From NCBI RefSeq assembly GCF_000003195.3, contig NC_012877.2:18685972-18749971 (forward strand): a stretch of DNA of 64,000 nt. The letters are read 5' to 3'. Numbering within the stretch: position 1 is the stretch's first letter; each line of letters starts with the position of its first letter. Below, piece by piece: positions 52,566-62,061 of this stretch. The notes under the pieces were generated by a model that saw nothing but the letters and a program-made list of their open reading frames with translations, ran no database searches and was not told where the DNA came from. The DNA is from Sorghum bicolor (lineage: Eukaryota > Streptophyta > Magnoliopsida > Poales > Poaceae). The position numbers and the translations under genes are program-made.

Positions 52566-53948
52566 GTGGGAAATTTGGAGAAGTCGCGGGAGTGTTTCTC
52601 GCTGAGAAAACACTCACCGGATGCTGGCTTCTGGAGCTCCGGACGCTGCGTCTAAGCGTCCGATGCAGACAGTGCCTGGCCCAGCTAGGGTAAGGCACCG
52701 GACGATAGGCACCGAATGTAGGCCTGTGCGTCCGGTGGTTAGCGTCCGGTGTGCGGGCGTTTTGCGACCCTCCCTGCGCATGGGTCCAGTGAGCACCGGA
52801 CGCTACCGGTGCTTAGCGTCCGATGACCCACAGGTTTGCAGAACTCTCTGCGCATGAGTCAGGTGTGCACCGGACGCGTCCGGTGCTAACTTGCTCAGCG
52901 TCCGATGCACTGCAGGTGACCGTTAGACTCTGACACGAGAAGTTCAAAAGGCGACACGTGGCTGACGTTGGAGCACCGGACGCAAGGGCTGAGCGTCCGG
53001 TGCCCCTTTAAGAGCGTCCGGTGACCCCGAGTTTTGCCCAGTGAAAGAGCCAACGGCTCTATTTGTTTGAGGGGCTATAAATACGTGTTTGGCCGGCTTA
53101 GGGCTGACCCTCTTGGCATTCTTGACTACTAGACATCCTTGTGAGCCTAAGCAAACACCTCCCACTCATCTCCTTCATAGATTATACATCTTTGTGAGAT
53201 TGGGAGTGATTCCAAGTGCATTTGCTTGAGTGATTGCATCTAGTGGCACTTGGGGATCATTCTAGCTGCGGTTTTCTTCTTACTCTTGGTGATTGCCGCC
53301 ACCTAGACGGCTTGGAGCAGCGGAGGAGGATTGGCACGAGTTGGTGATTGTTCGTGGCCATCTCCCGATGATTGTGAGAGGTTTATGCCTACCTCGGCGG
53401 AGTGCCAAAGGCAATATTAGTGGATTGCTCGTGTCATTGAGCTACCTCACTTGTGGGTAGGTTCTTGTGGTGTCCTAGTGAGGACGAGGTTCGTGCTACA
53501 CCTCTTAGCCACCGAACCACCAAGTGTTGGTCGACACAACGGGGACGTAGCGTGCCGGCAAGCCCGTGAACCTCGGGAGAAAAATTGTGTGTCTCCATTG
53601 TGATTGTTCATTGGATTTCTCTCGGTGATTGGACTTCATATTATTGATTGGTTCATCCCCTCTACACGGCAGTATAAAGTTCAAACCATCTCTTTTACAT
53701 TCCCGCAAACTAGAGTAGCTTACTTACTTGTATAGAAACTTTAGGTAGCTTTCTAGTGTAAGTAGTGACATAGCTCTTGTGTGCCTAGTGATTATATCAA
53801 CTAGAATTGTTGATAGGTGGCTTGCAAACACCCCATTAGAGCTAGAGCAAAAAGCTTCGGTTTGTTATTTACTAACCTCTTGCTCTAGTGAGTTTGTAGA
53901 ATTTTAAATAGGCTATTCACCCCGCTCTAGCCATATTAGGACCTTTCA
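52566..53948 (+). repeat. Sire-2 3' LTR lacking its first 159 bp
   Basis: It aligns without gaps to 32957-34339. It starts at GTGGGAAATTTGG, directly after the Grande-like fragment ending CTCGCCGT. The junction shares GT, and CGCCG occurs on both sides. It ends GGACCTTTCA, followed by the CCAGT target duplication. Confidence 0.93.
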
Positions 53949-54426
53949 CCAGTCCCCGAGCATATCATGCTTGGTGGTCGGTACAGTCAATCGAAATGTC
54001 GAATGAACAGACTGGTTGACCAGTCCCCGAGCATGTCATGCTCGGTGGTCGGTACAGTCAATAGAATTGTCGAATGAACAGACTGGTCGACCAGTCCCCG
54101 AGTATGTCTTGCTCGGTGGTTGGTGCAGTCAATCGCAATATCAAATGAACAGACTGGTCAACCAGTCCCCGAGCATGTCATGCTCGATGGTCGGTGCATT
54201 CAACAAGTATGTCATGTTCATTCCTCCATCAGACCCACTTCTCTTTGAAAAAATCATATCACCGCATTAATGTGCGATGTGACAGAGCATCCTGGCACAT
54301 TGTCAGGCTGTTGCGTAAAAAGGTGCGCCTGGTAAATGTGCAGCCGCTCTTTGCGCGGTCCAAGAAAAGGAAACCATCAATTATGCAGAAAAGCCACCAT
54401 ATTAACTGCGATAATTATTGAGAACC
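53949..54426. repeat. Gr-outer UTR part 2: 71 bp minisatellite
   Basis: Units start CCAGTCCCCGAG at 53949, 54020, 54091 and 54162, a 71 bp period. The core CCGAGCATGTCATGCTCGG folds into a hairpin with 8 bp arms. The first five bases are the right Sire-2 target copy. The UTR then continues to the solo LTR insertion at 54427. Confidence 0.85.
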
Positions 54427-55122
54427 TGTTGATGCAAAAGCGGATCTGCAAACACAAAGGGCTAATACCCGATTCAAACGTTAAGGCGTGCCAGCTGATT
54501 TGACCTTACTATCGGCAAAGGTGGTAACTCGAATACTTTGGTCCTGACAACAGCGATGCGCCCGGATGTCACGGCCAAGAGGTACTCATGCGGAACTCGA
54601 GAATACGCCGAGCTTAAGTCGACGAATTCCTAAGAACTCGTAATAAAAAGGAAAATATGATGAAGTCGTCGAAAAAGTAGATGCTGGAATATGAGTAAAA
54701 ACTTGGGTTTGATTGATTGATTGATAGTGTTGATTACAAGGCCCTAGGGTCTACATTTATACCCTGCTCAAAGAGCTACAACCAGACACGACTAGAACTC
54801 GAATTCCAAATTAAACAGAATCCGTATACAAAACAATCCAAATAACTAAGGAAAACATAAAACTATCCTCCCATGACAAACTGGAACACCTCCACAAGCC
54901 GATCGGCAACTTCCAGGTTCTCCCTCCGTATCATCAGCAGACTCCCTTGTTGTAGCCATCGGCACAAACACATCATCACCTATGGACTTGGTCATGTTCA
55001 GCCATCCCTCCATCAGCAACCATCCTCATCGGCAACTCATCCTGTAGATCAAGCACTGCCGTCTTGTCTTGCCGACCTACACTCTACCGATCATGGACAC
55101 GTGCCCAAAAATGGTGTCAACA
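54427..55122 (-). repeat. Solo LTR of Tat family 1 (696 bp) in the Gr-outer UTR
   Basis: The plus-strand edges are TGTTGATGCAAAAGC and ATGGTGTCAACA. Flanks are GAACC (54422-54426) and AAACC (55123-55127); the uninterrupted site in Gr-inner reads GAAAACCGAA, so the left copy carries one point change. It also fixes the family LTR ends, TGTTGA...TCAACA. A minus-strand TATA lies at 54754-54761. Confidence 0.92.
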
Positions 55123-55198
55123 AAACCGAAACATCGCGGCCGCCACAGGATCCGCCCACTTCCCCAAAATGCGGAAGTGGTAGAGGTGGGGCTATTGT

Positions 55199-55206
55199 TA
55201 TAAAAG
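55199..55206 (+). promoter_or_regulatory. TATA box of the Gr-outer antisense gene
   Basis: TATAAAAG lies 122 bp before the ATG at 55321. The inverted repeat CCACTTCC (55156-55163) and GGAAGTGG (55173-55180) lies just upstream, one base shorter per arm than in Gr-A. The solo LTR sits only about 80 bp upstream of this promoter. Confidence 0.68.
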
Positions 55207-55320
55207 CCCAAGGTCGTATCCTTGTTTTTTACCCGGCAGTCGCATACTATTGCCTAGCCTCCATCTTTCTCAGCCTCTTCAAACCTCAAAACCGAGTTCA
55301 AAACTTTCCAAAAGTTGAAA

Positions 55321-58134
55321 TGGCGAAGAGCGACGCCAAGAAGAGGGCCGAGATGATGGCCAAGGAATGGAAGAAATCTCGGAGCAACACAAGATCCCTC
55401 AACGACCTCGTCGAGAAGGGACTCCTGCACAATCAGGAGCTTGGAGGATGGAGGGCACCAGAGGGGGAGAGCTACCCCGACCCCCGCGCCGGTGAGGTTT
55501 TAGTCTTTGAAGATTTCTTTAAAAGGGGTTTTGGGATTCCCGTCCATCCTTTTCTCCAGGGTCTTCTTCTATACTACGAGATCGGGATTTGCAATCTGCA
55601 CCCGAACTCTATTCTTCTTATCTCCACATTCATCCATCTGTGCGAGGCCTATGTTGGAATAGAGCCGCACTTCGATCTCTTCCGCTATCTGTTCTGTTTG
55701 CGGAAGAAAGGAGCGGTTGGAGGCTCCAAGATTGCAGGTGGAGTATACCTCAATCTGCGCGACGGGATGAAGAACCGATACCTCAGCTGCCCGTGGAACA
55801 CTTCTCTCACCGAATGGTACAAGAGGTGGTTCTACATCAGGGAAGAGCTGGGCAGTGCCACGTTCTGCGACGTGGGCTACATCCCTGAGAAGAGGGTCAG
55901 TTGGACAGACCATCCAGAATACACTGGGCAAGTGGCAGAGCTGATGAGCCTGATCGACTGGTCCCGCTTAGACGGGCCAGGAGTGGTCGGGAACTTCCTT
56001 ATGCGTCGGGTGATGCCTTGCCAGAGGAGGGTACACTCGGCGTATGAGTACGCGGGGAGCCAAGACCCGACCAGGATGTGCCCGGATGGTCTGGAGAAGG
56101 CAGAGGTCCAGCAGCTGATGAACGAGTTATTCAACTTGTTTGATGATAACTTCGTTTGAAGTAATGACCGGATGCACGCTTCAAGCTGGGATGACCAGCT
56201 CCAAAGGTAAACGAGTACCTTTATTGATTTGTATTGTTATGAGAACACTGTAGTCTCTTGATTGATGACTTGTCGTTTGTTCTATTGCAGATTGGAGATA
56301 TTGACCGGTGCTTGGTGTATGTATCACTAGCACTCGGCATGGACCAGCCTGCTGGAGTGGACCCGCCGGTGGATGATGCTACTCGGTGTCCCCAATACAC
56401 CAGCAGCGAGGAAGACTACCAGCACCGACCACCGAGGACCGGGTGGCGGGAAAAAGGCCAATGGCCGTGGAACCATCCCCCATGGAGGCATTGCCGACGG
56501 AGACCAGCCAGGCCCCGAAGCGTTGTCGGCTCGTGAGGATCGCCGACGACAAGGAAGAAGAGGACGAAGCTGCTCTGTCGTCGGTCCGAAGACTGCGCAG
56601 TCGGCCTGACGTCGTGCCGATCAACGCTGGTCGGAAGACCAGTGATCCTCCTGCCCAGCACACCGAGCCAACACAACATGGGGGGACAGAGGCAGCAGCA
56701 GCGACTGGTAGGACCAGGAGGAGGTTCTTCGCAGCAACGCACAGGAGCTCCGACCTGTGAGTTCTACAATTTGTCTTCTGCACTTCCTTCGACTTGTTTG
56801 TTTTTTATTTGCTGCGAATTTTGACGTCGGCATGATGTCTTCTGTTGCTAGTGCGGCATCGGATGTTGATCTAGGCAACATCGCCGGCTAGAGAACGGCT
56901 GAGCTGGCGGTTGTCGTTGAAAACACCGCCGAGCAGACCACCCAGGAGTAGACCGAGGAGCAGCCCGCGGTTGTAACCGTGGCGGAGACTGTCGAGGAGG
57001 ACCAGGCTCAAGCGAAGACCGGGGGGGAACACCCCGACAAGGGGCGAGGAGGCTGCAAGGACACCTCCCCCGAGCAGTGTCGCGGAGGAGGGAGACAAAG
57101 CCCCAACTCCCCCGCCAGCTGAAGAGAGGAGGACCCCAACTCCACCCCGGGCAGAGGCTTCTTCACCAAAGGGCTCCCCTGGTCGGGGTAAGGGTCCTTT
57201 GATACCCGTTACCACGGCTGGGGGTAGCGTGGAGGGCGAGGAGGCCCAGGCGGTCTCCGACGACGAAGTGGAGGAGATCCAAGGGCGCCCCCATGATGGT
57301 TGCCAACACGTTTACGTGTGGCGCCAATGTGGGGACCACTTTATTGGTCACGAAGAGCTCGTCGAGACCGAGGAGGCGGCAAGGGTAGAGCGCGCTGCCA
57401 AGTGGCTTGTCGACAAAGTTAAGGTGAGTGGTCCTGTACTCAACTAGAATGTGTATATACTGTTTGCTTGTTCATTGAGCAATATGTATATTTCTTGCAG
57501 GGCACAATGGAAACGGCGAAGTACCGAAAAAGGTGCTTCGACCAAATTGAGGGCATCGTCTCCGAGAACAAGGCCCTAACCGTGGAGGTAGATCGCCTTC
57601 GGTCGAAGGCCGAGGAGAAGGCGGCCGAGAAGGCAGCTCAGGAAGAGCGTCTGCTCGATCTGAATCGGCGACTAGCCGACAAGGATCGGGAGAAGAAAGG
57701 TAAGTCATGTGTTCCGAGCAGTTGTAGTTAACTGCGTGGTTGGTTTTGTTGACCAGCGATTATTTCTGCAGATCTGGAGGAGGAGGAGATTGGGCGCCTC
57801 CGAGAAGAAAAGGAGCAGCTCGACCAGGCGCGTACCGGCGCACTGGAGGCCGGGCGCCAGGCTGGCGAGGAGCTTAAGAACAAGAGTCGGGAGTTGGCTG
57901 GTAAGAGCCGTTTCGCCCTTTTGTGACTACGCAGTATTCCTTTTCTCGTGTTTATACTGACTTCTCGCTTGGTTTTCTTTGGAAATTTTGTCATAGTGCT
58001 TAAAGTTAACACTAAGAAGCACCTCGACGAGCTGGTCAAAGATCGGGACTCCTGGAAGACCAACTGTATCAAGATTTGGAAAGGAGTGGCCCCGGTACTC
58101 GACTTGATCAGCCCCGAGCTCCCCGAAGAGTTGT
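55321..58134 (+). pseudogene. Gr-outer antisense gene, best-preserved exon 1, 3' end deleted
   Basis: Exons by homology to Gr-inner: 55321-56206, 56291-56756, 56852-57423, 57501-57699, 57772-57900, 57997 to about 58134. Exon 1 is open for 279 codons (MAKSDAKKRAEMMAKEW onwards) until TGA at 56157 (CGA expected). It has small indels just after and a frameshift in exon 2. All splice sites keep GT and AG. Coiled-coil exons 4-6 are readable. In exon 6, after SPELPE, a deletion of roughly 750 bp joins the gene to the end of pol. The long ORF starting at 54873 includes the solo LTR and is not the gene start. Confidence 0.83.
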
Positions 58135-59600
58135 TCTATGTGCCAGGAGTTGGGAAAGCGTGTTCCATCTGGGTACGCCAGTCTGTAAGATGTAGGACGT
58201 GTAACTTCGGCGACCACAAAGGGTCCTTCCCAAGGTGTAGACAACTTGTGCATTCCTTCCTGGCTTGTTTTCCATTTGAGTACCAGATCACCGACCATGA
58301 AGGAGCGGTCTTTGACGTTCTTGTTGTGGTACCGCCTAATAGCCTCAAGATACTTCGCTGTTCGAAGGCACGAAGTTAGGCGCTTTTCTTCTGTGCAGTT
58401 GATTTTGAGCTCTCTGGCAAGATCGGCTAAAGACTGGTTGAAATGTTCGACTCTTGGAGATCCAAAGACCACGTCCGAAGGAAGCACTACTTCGGTGTCG
58501 TAAACCATGAAGTAGGGCAATACACCCGTGTTGCGACTAGTCTGTGTTCGGAGACCCCAGACAACAGCCGGTAACTCTTTCATCCATCGTCCTGGTGCTC
58601 TGTCGTTTTCTGTATACAACCTTTTCTTTAAAGCATCGATAATCATTCCATTTGCTCGCTCCACCTAACTGTTGGCCCGCGGGTGAGCTACGGACACGTA
58701 CTTTATGACTATGCCTCTGTCATCGCAGAAGTCCCAGAATGTAGTGCCGGTGCACTGAGTGCCCATGTCAGTGATTATGCTGTTGGGAACCTCGAATCTA
58801 TGTATGATTTGATTGAGGAACTCCACAGCCTTCTCAGAAGTTGCTTTGACCAGTGGCATGTACTCGATCCATTTCGAGAATTTGTCCATTAGCACGAACA
58901 CAAATTTGAAGTTACTGGGAGCCGGCTTGAATGGCCCGATCATGTCGAGGCCCCAACAGGCGAACGGCCAGGACGACGGAATCGTCTGGATTTCGTGAGC
59001 AGGTACGTGGGTCCGCTTGGCAAAGAACTGACATTCTTCGCAATGTCGGACTAGTTTCTCAGCGTCGGCGACTGCAGTTGGCCAGTAAAAACCTCCCCGG
59101 AAAGCCTTCCCGACCAGTGTTCTGGAGGCGGCGTGGTTGTCGCAGGACCCGGCGTGTATGTCATCCAGTAGCTTGACGCCATCATCTTGGGATATGCATT
59201 TCAGCAACACTTCTGAACTTGCGTTCTTACGCATAAGTATGCCATCAACTAGTATGTAATTTTTAGATCGTCGGATCAGGCGCTCATTCTCCGTTTTATC
59301 TTGGAATCCCGAACCGTCCGATAGATACTTGATGAAGGGAGTGCGCCAGTCATGGTTGCTGGTTGTCGGAGTGGTATCGTCTATGAGCATTGCCCCATTG
59401 GGAAGCTTGTCGACCAGGTTTGAGCCGACACTTGGCGTGTGAATATCTTGAACGAAGACGCCTTGCGGAATCTGGGCCCGGGATGATCCTATTTTCGACA
59501 ACGCATCTGCTGCCTGATTCCTGTCCCGGACCACGTGGACGTATTCTATGCCGTAAAAATTGGATTCCCATTTCTGGATTTCCTTGCAGTAGAGGTCCAT
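58135..59600 (-). pseudogene. Gr-outer integrase
   Basis: 59600-58665 encodes the end of the second RNase H, the zinc region (HAGSCDNHAA, CEECQFF) and the core through ITDMGTQCTG. A TAG at 58665 interrupts just before the catalytic Glu region. 58664 onwards resumes VERANGMIIDAL, so Glu is kept here. The tail reaches NSWHIEQLF and then, because of the deletion, reads into the complement of antisense exon 6 down to about 57927. Confidence 0.88.
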
Positions 59601-60062
59601 CTTCTCGTGAGTTGTGTCTCACTCCTTATTTAACTGGTTGATGACCAGGGCAGAGTCGTCGTGGACGTAAAGGTGTTTTACTCCAAGTTTGACAGCTAGT
59701 CGGATGTCGTGCAAGCATGCTTCGTATTCGGCGACGTTGTTGGATGCTGGAAAGAGGATCCTAAGGACGCAACGGAGTTTGTCCTTGTTTGGTGAGACGA
59801 AAAGTATTCCAGCACCGGCTCCATTGATGTTCAAGGATCCGTCAAAGAACATTAACCAGTGGTCAGAGACATCTGGGGAGGGGGGCTCGTTTAGATCCGT
59901 CCATTCTTCGATGAAGTCGACCAGGGCCTGAGATTTGACGGTAGTGCGACTCTGAAAATTTAAGGAAAATGGGCATAACTCCATTGCCCACTTCACAATT
60001 CTTCTGTTGGCGTCTTTGTTGCGCAGATTGTCCCCCAATGGAAAACTGGTGGTAACTAGCAC
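59601..60062 (-). pseudogene. Gr-outer second RNase H and end of first RNase H
   Basis: 60062-59619 encodes VTTSFPLGDNLRNKDANRRI, the domain link, HWLMFFDGSLNINGAGAGIL, NNVAEYEACLHDIRLAVKL and SALVINQLNKE. Unlike Gr-inner, this domain is open across the ACLHDI position. A stop at 59619 separates it from the following DLYCKEIQKW part. Confidence 0.85.
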
Positions 60063-61325
60063 CCGATGTCCGTCGAAGTAGTGCTTTAGTTTTCTTGAGG
60101 TGATTAAGATGGCGTAGATTAACTTTTGTATCTAAGGGTACTAGGTCATTGATTCGCTTAAGACTTCGCTTATGAAGTATACGGGCCTCTGGACTTTGTA
60201 GACGTGGCCTGGTTCATCTCGCTCGACCACGAGCACCGTGGAGACGACCCGATCAGTCGCTGCTATATAGAGGAGCAGGTTTAGGCTGAGGTGCAGTGAG
60301 AATGGGTGGTGAGGTGAGGAAGGTTTTGAGCTGGGTGAACGCAGCGTTAGCTTCCTCTGACCAGGAGAATTTTTCCGATGCTTTTAGAAGTTTGAAAAAG
60401 GGGAGACCTTTTTCCCCCAGCCTAGAGATAAACCGGCTGAGAGCAGCCATGCATCCGGTGAGCTTTTGAATGTCTTTGACGTTTTTGGGAGGTCGCATAT
60501 CGAGCACTGCCTTAACTTTTTGAAGGGTTCGGCCGTATGCCGTCGCGGAGGCATTGCTAAACCAGCAACCATGAGGGAACCACGAAGATACACTTTTTGG
60601 GATTGAGCTTCCACTTGTATTTATTTAGCGCCTTAAAAGTGCGGTCCAGGTTGTCGAGCAGTGTGCTCGCCTCCCTGGTTTTGACGACGACGTCATCAAC
60701 GTAAGCCTCGACGAGGTCGTCACGTATCTCGTCGCGGAGGCATTGCTAAATAGTGCGTTGATATGTGGCCCCAACATTCTTCAGTCCAAAGGACATGGTG
60801 GTGTAACAATACGCCCCAAAAGGTGTAATGAAGGAAGTTTTGATCTGGTCATCTTCCTTTAGCGAGATCTGGTGATAACCAGAGTAACAGTCGAGAAAAG
60901 AAAGGAGTTCGCATCCGGCCGTTGAGTCGACCACCTCATCGATACGAGGGAGACCGAAAGGATCTTTAGGACAGTATTTATTGAGATCAGTGTAATCAAC
61001 GCACATTCTCCATTCATTGTTCTTTTTTCTTACAAGGACTGGATTGGCGAGCCAATCGGGGTGATACACTTCCTTAATAAATCTGGCTGCTAGAAGCCGT
61101 GTAATTTCTGTCCTAATAGCCTCCTTTTTGTCACGAGCGAACCGTCGTAGATTCTGCTTTATGGGTCTTGCGGTCTTTGAGACATTTAAGGAGTGCTCGA
61201 TCAGGTTTCGTGGGACGCCAGGCATGTCTGCGGGTTTCCATGCGAAAACGCTTACGTTGTCCCTTAGAAACCTAACGAGCGTGTCTTCCTATTTAGGGTT
61301 CAGGTTGGCCCCGATGAGAGCCGTC
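60063..61325 (-). pseudogene. Gr-outer reverse transcriptase (multiply frameshifted) and 3' edge of protease
   Basis: 61225-60746 encodes RT fingers and palm (MPGVPRNLIEH, CVDYTDLNKYCPKDPFGLP, SFLDCYSGYHQI). A stop follows at the ATYQRTI position. 60507-60253 encodes the connection (DMRPPKNVKDIQKLTGCMAA). Several frameshifts occur between 60100 and 60740. At 61285-61295 the minus strand reads NPK TAG EDT, the same PK-stop-ED as in Gr-inner. Protease and gag lie beyond the Tat-3 insertion. Confidence 0.87.
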
Positions 61326-62014
61326 TGTTGACACCATTTTTGGACACGTGTCCAGGATGGCAGGATAGGGTGGCAGTACGATGCGGGTTGCTGATGAGGA
61401 TGGTTGCCGATGAGGGAGAGGTTGAATGTGACTAAGTCCACAGGCAGTAATATGGTGCCGATGACTGGGTAAAAAGGTCTGCCGATGACTATGGCAAGGG
61501 GATTGCCGATGACGCGAAGGAGGAGTCCGGAAACTGCCAGTTGTCATGTGGAGGAGTTTCGGTTTGTTACGAAGGATAGTTTTATTATTTCCTTAGTTAT
61601 TTGCATCGTTTTGTATACGGATTCCGTGTAATTTGGAATTCGAATTCTAATCATGTCTGGTCGTAGCTCTTTGAGCAGGGTATAAATATAAACCCTAGGA
61701 CCTTGTAATCAGAGAATCAAGAAATCAATCAAACACACGTTTTTACTCATATTCCAGCATCTACTTTTCGACGACTTCGTCATACTTTTTTCCTTTTATT
61801 ACGAGTTCTTAGGAATTCGTCGACTTAAGCTCGGCGTGTTCTCGAGTTCTGCGTGAGTACCTCTTAGCCGTGACATCCGGGCGCATCGCTGTTGTCAGGA
61901 CTAAAGTATTCGAGTTATCACCTTTGCCGATAGCAAGGTCAAATCGGCTGGCACGCCTTAACGTTTGAGTCGGGTATTAGCCCTTTGTGTTTGCAGATCA
62001 GTTTTGCATCAACA
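61326..62014 (+). repeat. Tat-3 5' LTR (689 bp)
   Basis: It opens TGTTGACACCATTTTTGG and closes TTTGCATCAACA, a 6 bp inverted end pair. TATAAATATA at 61681 follows GAGCAGGG, as in all family-1 LTRs. Confidence 0.93.
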
Positions 62015-62020
62015 CATCTT

Positions 62021-62040
62021 TTGGCACGCCCAGTGAGACC
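62021..62040 (+). other. Tat-3 primer binding site region
   Basis: TTGGCACGCCCAGTGAGACC starts six bases after the LTR. It matches Tat-2 (TTTGGCACGCCTAGTGGGA) with small changes. The tRNA species is not assigned. Confidence 0.65.
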
Positions 62041-62061
62041 ACATTCAAGATCAAGATCAAC

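Larger units (their letters stand above)
40551..52566 (-). mobile_element. Gr-inner: nearly full-length Grande-like Tat element inside Sire-2
   Basis: Low to high: 3' LTR 40551-41010, UTR with minisatellite, antisense gene 42214-45374 (plus), pol and gag 45672-51461 (minus), leader, PBS 52050-52066, 5' LTR 52067-52526. After the 5' LTR come 41 more bases (52527-52567) that copy the sequence next to the 3' LTR (41011-41050), then an abrupt switch into the Sire-2 3' LTR. LTRs differ at 6 of 460 positions by eye. Gag and pol have stops and frameshifts, and the integrase Glu is replaced. The left target bases are GTATC; the right copy is lost. Confidence 0.92.
32798..53948 (+). mobile_element. 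Sire-2: Sirevirus-type copia element, plus strand, split by Gr-inner
   Basis: 5' LTR 32798-34339, PBS 34342-34353, gag 34399-36483, pol to 39705, 3' UTR to 40550, then Gr-inner, then the 3' LTR minus its first 159 bp (52566-53948). The TSD CCAGT flanks it. LTR comparison over 1383 bp shows about 43 differences by eye (about 3 percent). At a commonly used grass rate of 1.3e-8 per site per year this would be about a million years; the rate is an assumption. Pol is open from end to end, and gag has one nonsense codon. Confidence 0.93.
31584..61325 (-). mobile_element. Gr-outer: Grande-like element, host of Sire-2 and Tat-3, runs past the window
   Basis: The 3' LTR is 31584-32044. The UTR runs 32045-32797, is interrupted by Sire-2 (32798-53948), and resumes at 53949. 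The 5 bp CCAGT at 32793-32797 and 53949-53953 is duplicated, proving the two halves were once joined. It continues with minisatellite, a solo LTR insertion, the antisense gene (55321-58134, plus strand), integrase, RNase H and RT on the minus strand, up to 61325 where Tat-3 begins. Gag, PBS and 5' LTR lie beyond 64000. ACTTC (31579-31583) is its expected target duplication within the Athila-like remnant. Confidence 0.9.

Noticed and set aside
54873..55320. In-frame extension upstream of the Gr-outer antisense gene
   Set aside because: It reads through the solo LTR and the promoter. The conserved ATG is at 55321, 122 bp after the TATA box.
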